Shown one piece after another: positions 22,325-26,343 of a stretch of 26,343 nucleotides of DNA. The notes under the pieces were generated by a model. It was not told the origin of the DNA, searched no databases, and saw nothing but the letters and a program-made list of their open reading frames with translations. How positions within the stretch are numbered: the first letter of the stretch is position 1; each line of letters opens with the position of its first letter. This stretch comes from CAZEMR01 sp964513465. Lineage in GTDB: Bacteria; Bacteroidota; Ignavibacteria; Kapaibacteriales; UBA2268. The stretch spans positions 1-26,343 of the forward strand of contig CAZEMR010000042.1 in NCBI GenBank assembly GCA_964513465.1. Reading direction: 5' to 3'. The translations under genes were made by a program, and so were the position numbers.

Positions 22325-22852
22325 ATGTTAGATTCGTTAATCACATCAAAAACCAGAATTAAGCTGCTGCTTAAATTCTTTCTGAATACCGACACCAAAG
22401 GCTATCTGAACAGCCTGGCCAAGGAATTCGGCGAGTCCACCAATGCCGTGCGGCTCGAGCTTAACCGGCTCTCGAAGGCGGGGCTGCTCGAAGCAGACGC
22501 AGACGGCCGCACCAAGGTGTATCGCGCAAACAAGAAAAACCCTTTATTCCCCGAGATAAATACATTAGTCAGGAAGTATCTCGGTATAGATATTGTTGAA
22601 GAAGTACTCAATAAGCTGGGAAACGTAGAGGCGGCCTATATCACCGGAGATTACGCCCGGGGAGCGGACAGCGGCGTAATCGATCTGGTGATTGTGGGCG
22701 ATATAAACCGCAACTACCTTTTTCAGCTTATTGATATTACCGAGGAGAATATTAAGCGCAAAATCCGCCCGCTGATTCTCTCTTCGGAGGAATTCGCAGA
22801 ATTGAAAGAAAAGCTGAAACTCAATAAAGCTCTGCTGATCTGGCAGAAATGA
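22325..22852 (+). CDS. Winged-helix regulator with a degenerate nucleotidyltransferase domain (polysaccharide-locus type)
   Basis: A 175-residue protein. Residues 1-70 form an ArsR-like winged helix (SKTRIKLLLKFFLN, GESTNAVRLELNRLSKAGLL, TKVYRANKKNPLF). Residues about 95-150 resemble a nucleotidyltransferase fold (AAYITGDYARGADSGVIDLVIVGD). The catalytic pattern G-S-x10-D-x-D is altered: G108-D109 replaces G-S, and V118-I-D120 leaves only one of the two metal-binding aspartates, so activity is unlikely and a sensing or scaffold role is more plausible. From memory, genes of this type often head exopolysaccharide loci in Bacteroidota. It fits here: APS kinase, an ABC exporter and a NusG-like factor follow on the same strand. 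A good promoter with an inverted repeat precedes it. Confidence 0.8.
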   Translation: MLDSLITSKTRIKLLLKFFLNTDTKGYLNSLAKEFGESTNAVRLELNRLSKAGLLEADADGRTKVYRANKKNPLFPEINTLVRKYLGIDIVEEVLNKLGNVEAAYITGDYARGADSGVIDLVIVGDINRNYLFQLIDITEENIKRKIRPLILSSEEFAELKEKLKLNKALLIWQK

Positions 22853-22880
22853 TTGATACATAATATTCAGGATAGTTATA

Positions 22881-23489
22881 ATGGAAGCCAGCATAAAAGC
22901 TACGAATATCAAATGGCACCCGCGGAAAATCACCGCCGGGGAAGTCGAAACCCGCAATGGCCACAAGGGCTGCGTCGTATGGTTCACCGGGCTGAGCGCC
23001 GCCGGCAAATCCACCATCGCTGTCGAAGTCGAAAAAATGCTTTTCGAAATGGGATGCCATGTCTTTCTGCTCGATGGCGACAATGTCCGCCACGGCCTTA
23101 ACAAAAATCTTGGATTTTCGCCCGAAGACCGCGAGGAGAACATCCGCCGCGTAGCCGAAGTAAGCAAATTATTCCATGATACCGGGATGATCTGCCTGAG
23201 CGCATTCATATCGCCCTATCGCAAAGACCGGATGCAGGCGCGCAGTCTGCTCGAAGCCGGGCGATTTCTCGAGGTGTTTGTTTATGCCAGCATCGAGACC
23301 TGCGCAAAACGCGACCCCAAGGGGCTTTATCGCAAGGCGATGGCCGGCGAGATAAAGGACTTTACGGGTGTTTCGGCGCCATACGAAGAGCCCGACCACC
23401 CCGAGCTGGTGCTCGACACCGAAAAGCTAAGCGTACCCGAAGCCGCAAAAGTAGTGATAGAAAAAATGAGAGAATTCGAATTAATCTGA
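22881..23489 (+). CDS. cysC: Adenylylsulfate (APS) kinase
   Basis: Phosphorylates adenosine 5'-phosphosulfate to PAPS, the donor for sulfate reduction or for sulfotransferases. The 202-residue length and motifs are canonical: P-loop GLSAAGKST (37-45), LDGDNVRHGLNKNLGFS, DREENIRRVAEV, the S111 segment SPYRKDR, then KRDPKGLYRKA and GEIKDFTGVSAPYE. No ATP sulfurylase or PAPS reductase gene is in the window. Its stop TGA shares one base with the ATG of the ABC exporter gene, placing it in the polysaccharide-type operon, which suggests PAPS for sulfating a surface glycan; that is inference. Confidence 0.94.
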   Translation: MEASIKATNIKWHPRKITAGEVETRNGHKGCVVWFTGLSAAGKSTIAVEVEKMLFEMGCHVFLLDGDNVRHGLNKNLGFSPEDREENIRRVAEVSKLFHDTGMICLSAFISPYRKDRMQARSLLEAGRFLEVFVYASIETCAKRDPKGLYRKAMAGEIKDFTGVSAPYEEPDHPELVLDTEKLSVPEAAKVVIEKMREFELI

Positions 23490-25225
23490 TGAAAATTCCA
23501 TTTGTAAATAAAATAAAGAATGTCTGGGGCCTTTTCGAGGGGAACAAGCTCAGTTTTTCTTTGATTCTCGGATTAATCGCGCTGACCAGCATTTTCGAGA
23601 TGTTTTCGGTCGGTATGGTGCTGCCAATCCTTGAGTCGGTGATAAACGACGAATCCAATGTGGGAATGAGTCGTGTGTTTTCGTTTTTGCTTGATATGTT
23701 CCCTCGCGAAAGCTGGACTCTTGCGATTATAACACTGCTGATGATTTTCAGTATTCTGACAGTGGCCAGCAAAATATTCACGACATATTATTCCCAGAAA
23801 GTAATTCAGAAAATCCAGCTCAACTGGCGGCTGGAACTTTTCGAAAAATACCTTCGTTCAGTATATGAATTTGTCCTCAGATTCAAACAGGGCGAGATAA
23901 TACATAATATCAACGTGGAGGTCCAGCAGGCCGCCGGGCTTTTGAATACAATAATACAGTGGATAACCAATCTGCTTATAGGCGTATCAATATATATACT
24001 TCTTCTGGTATCCAGCTTTTATGTTACATTATTCCTTACTGTTATAATTGTTGGAATAATGTATCTGGTAAAGATACTTGGCGAGAGATTCCAGTTGAAA
24101 CTAAGCAAGGTCATAATCAAATCCAATCAACAATTAAGTTCGTTTGCGGCAGAAGCTATTATGGCATTACAGCAGGTAAAGATTTTTTCTCTCGAAAATC
24201 ATTTCATGAAAAATTATGAAAAAGCCGGACTAAAAAGAAATCATGCATGGGTAAGCAGAGCTACAATCCAGCAGATTCCCGGCAATATTACATTTATGAT
24301 TATGCCGCTGGTTTTGCTGGTGTTCTATCTTTATTTCACATTTATTTCCAATCAGGCATTCAAAGATTTTATCCCAACACTGGGTTTTGTGTTTGTAGGC
24401 TTCACAAGGATATCCGCCTCGCTGATGAGTGTTACCCAACAGAGAATGATCATTTATAACAATCTGCCTTCTCTGCAGACTGTAGAAAAAATATTGAATA
24501 CAAACATTGGCAAAGAGGAAATCGAATCGGGACAAGTCTTTGATAACCTCGGTAATGACATAGAAATCAAAGATATAACCTTCTCATATCTCAAAGATCA
24601 GACAATTTTCGAAAATCTCGACTTGACCATACCCAAGGGCAAAATGACTGCGATGATCGGGCCTTCCGGATCTGGCAAATCAACGCTTTCATATTTACTA
24701 GTCGGATTATACAAACCGAAATCCGGCCAAATTCTGATAAACGGAAAAAACATCAGCGAATACAGCATGGAGTCATGGCGCCGCAAAATTGGCTATGTTA
24801 CCCAGGATACATATATATTTAATATGTCTATTCGCGAAAATATCAAAGTCGGCAAGCCCGAAGCAACTGACGAAGAGGTTATGCAGGCTGCCGAAGCTGC
24901 TCATTGCACGGAGTTCATCGACCGGCTGCCCCAGGGCATGGAAACCGTCGTCGGCGAACGCGGCATGAAGCTATCCGGAGGCCAGCGCCAGCGCATTGCA
25001 ATAGCCCGCGCGATGATTCGTAAACCCGAACTGTATATTTTCGACGAGGCCACCAGCGCGCTGGATAATCATTCGGAAAAATTGATTCAGAAAAGTATTG
25101 AGGAAATCAGCCGGCAATCGACCATGCTGGTGATCGCACACCGGCTGACAACAATCGAGAACGCCGATGTGGTTTACGACCTGGGAGAGATTAATTCCGA
25201 AAAATTTGTGACTTATAAATCATGA
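23489..25225 (+). CDS. ABC exporter, fused membrane and ATPase domains (MsbA/lipid-linked glycan type)
   Basis: A 578-residue half-transporter that works as a dimer in the inner membrane. The N-terminal domain (to about 330) has six hydrophobic segments; the ATPase follows with Walker A GPSGSGKST (about 391-399), VTQDTYIFNMSIREN as the Q-loop region, signature LSGGQRQR (about 497-504), Walker B LYIFDEATSALD and the switch histidine in AHRLTT. The best fit is export of a lipid-linked saccharide or other lipid. The C-terminus is short: after ENADVVYDLG the usual L-x-x-G-x-(I/V)-x-E-x-G-(T/S)-H-x-x-L segment is missing and the frame ends 16 residues on. It overlaps cysC by one base and the NusG-like gene by four (ATGA). 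Confidence 0.88.
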   Translation: MKIPFVNKIKNVWGLFEGNKLSFSLILGLIALTSIFEMFSVGMVLPILESVINDESNVGMSRVFSFLLDMFPRESWTLAIITLLMIFSILTVASKIFTTYYSQKVIQKIQLNWRLELFEKYLRSVYEFVLRFKQGEIIHNINVEVQQAAGLLNTIIQWITNLLIGVSIYILLLVSSFYVTLFLTVIIVGIMYLVKILGERFQLKLSKVIIKSNQQLSSFAAEAIMALQQVKIFSLENHFMKNYEKAGLKRNHAWVSRATIQQIPGNITFMIMPLVLLVFYLYFTFISNQAFKDFIPTLGFVFVGFTRISASLMSVTQQRMIIYNNLPSLQTVEKILNTNIGKEEIESGQVFDNLGNDIEIKDITFSYLKDQTIFENLDLTIPKGKMTAMIGPSGSGKSTLSYLLVGLYKPKSGQILINGKNISEYSMESWRRKIGYVTQDTYIFNMSIRENIKVGKPEATDEEVMQAAEAAHCTEFIDRLPQGMETVVGERGMKLSGGQRQRIAIARAMIRKPELYIFDEATSALDNHSEKLIQKSIEEISRQSTMLVIAHRLTTIENADVVYDLGEINSEKFVTYKS

Positions 25226-25737
25226 GCCAAAGCAGCGAACATATCGAACGGCAGTGGTATCCGCTTTATACAAGGAGCAGATTCGAGAAAAAGGCCTACG
25301 AAAATCTGCGGCGCGCGGGTATGGAGGCATTTCTGCCGCTGAGGACTACAGTCCGTCGCTGGAGCGACCGCAAAAAGAAGGTCGAGATGCCGCTTATCCC
25401 GTCATATATTTTCGCAAAATTAACACGAGCAGAATTATATCAGGCTTTGGATATTACGGGGATTTCTCGGTATATTTGTTTTAATGGCAGGCCCGCAACC
25501 GTGCGCGAGAGCGAAATTTCGGCAATGATGACTGCACTTCGCGAAAACGCCGAGATCGAAGTCCGTGAGGGTACAATCGAACGCGGCGCCGAGGTGAAAT
25601 TTACATCCGGTATATTCTCCGGATATGAGGGCCGGGTGATCGATAGCTCCGGCAAAAGCAAACTGGTGATCGAGCTCGAAAGCATCGGCAAGACGATGCT
25701 GGTGACGGTCGATCGCGATCAGCTCCGGACTTCATAA
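25222..25737 (+). CDS. NusG-like transcription antiterminator (UpxY/RfaH type)
   Basis: A specialised NusG paralogue of 171 residues. The NGN domain is at about 10-105 (RQWYPLYTRSRFEKKAYENLRR, PLIPSYIFAKL, GISRYICFNG), and a KOW motif at about 120-150 (GAEVKFTSGIFSGYEGRVID). It is known that such proteins in Bacteroidota (UpxY) and in enterics (RfaH) let RNA polymerase read through long polysaccharide operons. It starts inside the stop of the ABC exporter gene (ATGA) and so belongs to the same operon. The gap after it (25738-25855) is rich in small hairpins and could be its site of action for genes further right. Confidence 0.9.
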   Translation: MSQSSEHIERQWYPLYTRSRFEKKAYENLRRAGMEAFLPLRTTVRRWSDRKKKVEMPLIPSYIFAKLTRAELYQALDITGISRYICFNGRPATVRESEISAMMTALRENAEIEVREGTIERGAEVKFTSGIFSGYEGRVIDSSGKSKLVIELESIGKTMLVTVDRDQLRTS

Positions 25738-25855
25738 AGCCGGCGGCTGAATATATAAATAATTAAGCCTAAGTAGGTTATGCGAGATTTCGCGATGTGA
25801 CCGAAAGGGCTGTGCCGTGGGGAAAGGCGTTATTTATTTTATTTGAGATCAAAAA
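25738..25855. other. Hairpin-rich gap after the NusG-like gene
   Basis: A GC-richer block of about 65 bp sits inside AT-rich DNA. Small stems visible on the plus strand are AGCC-GGC-GGCT (25738-25748), AGCCT-AAGT-AGGTT (25766-25779, one G-T pair), GCGA-GATT-TCGC (25782-25793), CC-GAAA-GG (25801-25808) and GCC/GGC (25814-25816 with 25826-25828), then an AT-rich run. No coding frame or tRNA shape is seen and it matches no riboswitch I know. It could be a leader RNA, a small RNA or a dispersed repeat. Confidence 0.4.
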
Positions 25856-26197
25856 ATGGATTCAGAAAGTATTATTAATCGAATCAAAGAAAAATTAATG
25901 CAGGCCCGACTGCATAAAATTATCCTTTTCGGCTCCCATTCTATCGGCAGCGCTGACAGCGACAGCGATATTGATCTGCTGGTAGTTACGTCGGACAAAT
26001 TTATCCCGAAAAATTTTAAGGAAAAAAGCGAGCTGATGCTGAAAATCGCCAAGCTGATCGCTGAGGAAAAAAGACAGCACCCCATTGATTTGTTGGTATA
26101 TACATTGCCAATGTATCAGAAATTTATCGAGCAGGACAGCGCTTTTTCAAGAGAGATTCGCACAAAAGGAAAAACACTTTATGAAGCCGGCCACTGA
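25856..26197 (+). CDS. mntA: MNT-type nucleotidyltransferase, antitoxin of an MNT/HEPN pair
   Basis: A 113-residue minimal nucleotidyltransferase. The catalytic pattern G-S-x10-D-x-D is intact in LFGSHSIGSADSDSDIDLLVV (residues 24-44, with GS and DID as the key residues). In characterised MntA/HepT pairs this protein inactivates the HEPN partner by adding AMP to it. The partner gene overlaps it by 17 bases (26181-26197), as expected of a coupled pair. It starts at ATG 25856 after AT-rich DNA with no clear ribosome site other than the GAG at 25845-25847. A metabolic role in the polysaccharide locus is less likely. Confidence 0.85.
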   Translation: MDSESIINRIKEKLMQARLHKIILFGSHSIGSADSDSDIDLLVVTSDKFIPKNFKEKSELMLKIAKLIAEEKRQHPIDLLVYTLPMYQKFIEQDSAFSREIRTKGKTLYEAGH

Positions 26198-26343
26198 ATA
26201 TTGGCTCGAAAGCGCTCGCTCGGATTTGAGAATAATCGAATTGATCAGAAGCGAGGCAGACCTTACGCACCAGGTTGCATTTCACTGCCAGCAAGCTATT
26301 GAAAAAACTCTCAAAGCAATTATCGAGCAATATCGTTTACCTT
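26181..26343 (+). CDS. hepT: HEPN-domain protein, partial (cut by window end)
   Basis: The first 54 codons of a HEPN protein, open to the end of the window. It begins MKPATEYWLESARSDLRII and has the characteristic HEPN helix FHCQQAIEKTLKAIIE. The RNase motif R-x(4-6)-H of toxic HEPN proteins lies near the C-terminus and is outside the window, so activity cannot be judged. The start at ATG 26181 overlaps the MNT gene by 17 bases. Confidence 0.82.
   Translation, partial: MKPATEYWLESARSDLRIIELIRSEADLTHQVAFHCQQAIEKTLKAIIEQYRLP

Noticed and set aside
25765..25832. Possible tRNA or known riboswitch after the NusG-like gene
   Set aside because: No acceptor stem, TTC-type loop or anticodon arm, and no match to riboswitch cores that I know. 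Kept only as an unassigned structured element.
1..26343. CRISPR array, insertion sequence or prophage
   Set aside because: No regular direct repeats with spacers, no transposase and no phage structural genes were seen on either strand.

Overview
The window looks like a chromosomal segment from a Gram-negative bacterium of the Bacteroidota/Chlorobi (FCB) assemblage. The evidence is an outer-membrane and lipoprotein gene set, a PD40-repeat/OmpA protein, a PorT-like barrel, an UpxY-type NusG paralogue, an exopolysaccharide-locus winged-helix regulator, and at least two promoters of the Bacteroidota form TTTG-N(19-21)-TAnnTTTG (198-228 and 22256-22288). A Kapabacteria- or Ignavibacteria-like lineage is possible, but that placement is inference. 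Genes are dense and carry moderately high GC; the short gaps between them are very AT-rich. I saw no rRNA, tRNA, CRISPR array or insertion sequence.

Layout. 1-2007: leader and promoter, then an AdhE-type acetylating aldehyde dehydrogenase followed by a STAS protein. 2360-4073: an ornithine-cyclodeaminase-family enzyme with an unusual active-site substitution and an UPF0173 metallo-hydrolase, closed by a hairpin terminator. 4154-6005 (minus): a TetR regulator and a membrane-anchored SpoIIE/RsbU-type phosphatase. 6091-7835: a small lipoprotein and an orphan PAS histidine kinase with a four-cysteine motif. 7847-10273 (minus): dinB, a broken secreted-protein gene and a lipoprotein gene that resembles it. 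10389-14157 (minus): a PorT-like barrel and a large PD40/double-OmpA protein with a good terminator. 14239-17292: rsmB and a PMT/ArnT-type glycosyltransferase, converging on nusB. 18078-21030: a lipid-transport set, STAS-MlaE, MlaF and MlaD. 21091-22220: a sirtuin translationally coupled to acpS. 22325-26343: the head of what looks like a surface-polysaccharide locus: winged-helix regulator with a degenerate nucleotidyltransferase domain, APS kinase, ABC exporter, NusG-like antiterminator, then an MNT/HEPN pair cut by the window end.

How the genes relate. Envelope biology dominates: Mla lipid trafficking, OmpA/PD40 peptidoglycan-linked protein, barrel, lipoproteins, PMT glycosyltransferase, polysaccharide export. 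Partner-switch-type parts (a STAS protein, a STAS-permease fusion and a PP2C phosphatase) are present, but no anti-sigma kinase is seen. The most unusual points are a secreted-protein gene whose signal peptide lies upstream of an in-frame stop and a frameshift (8513-9107), the polysaccharide-type cassette and its regulators at the right end, and the hairpin-rich gap after the NusG paralogue.
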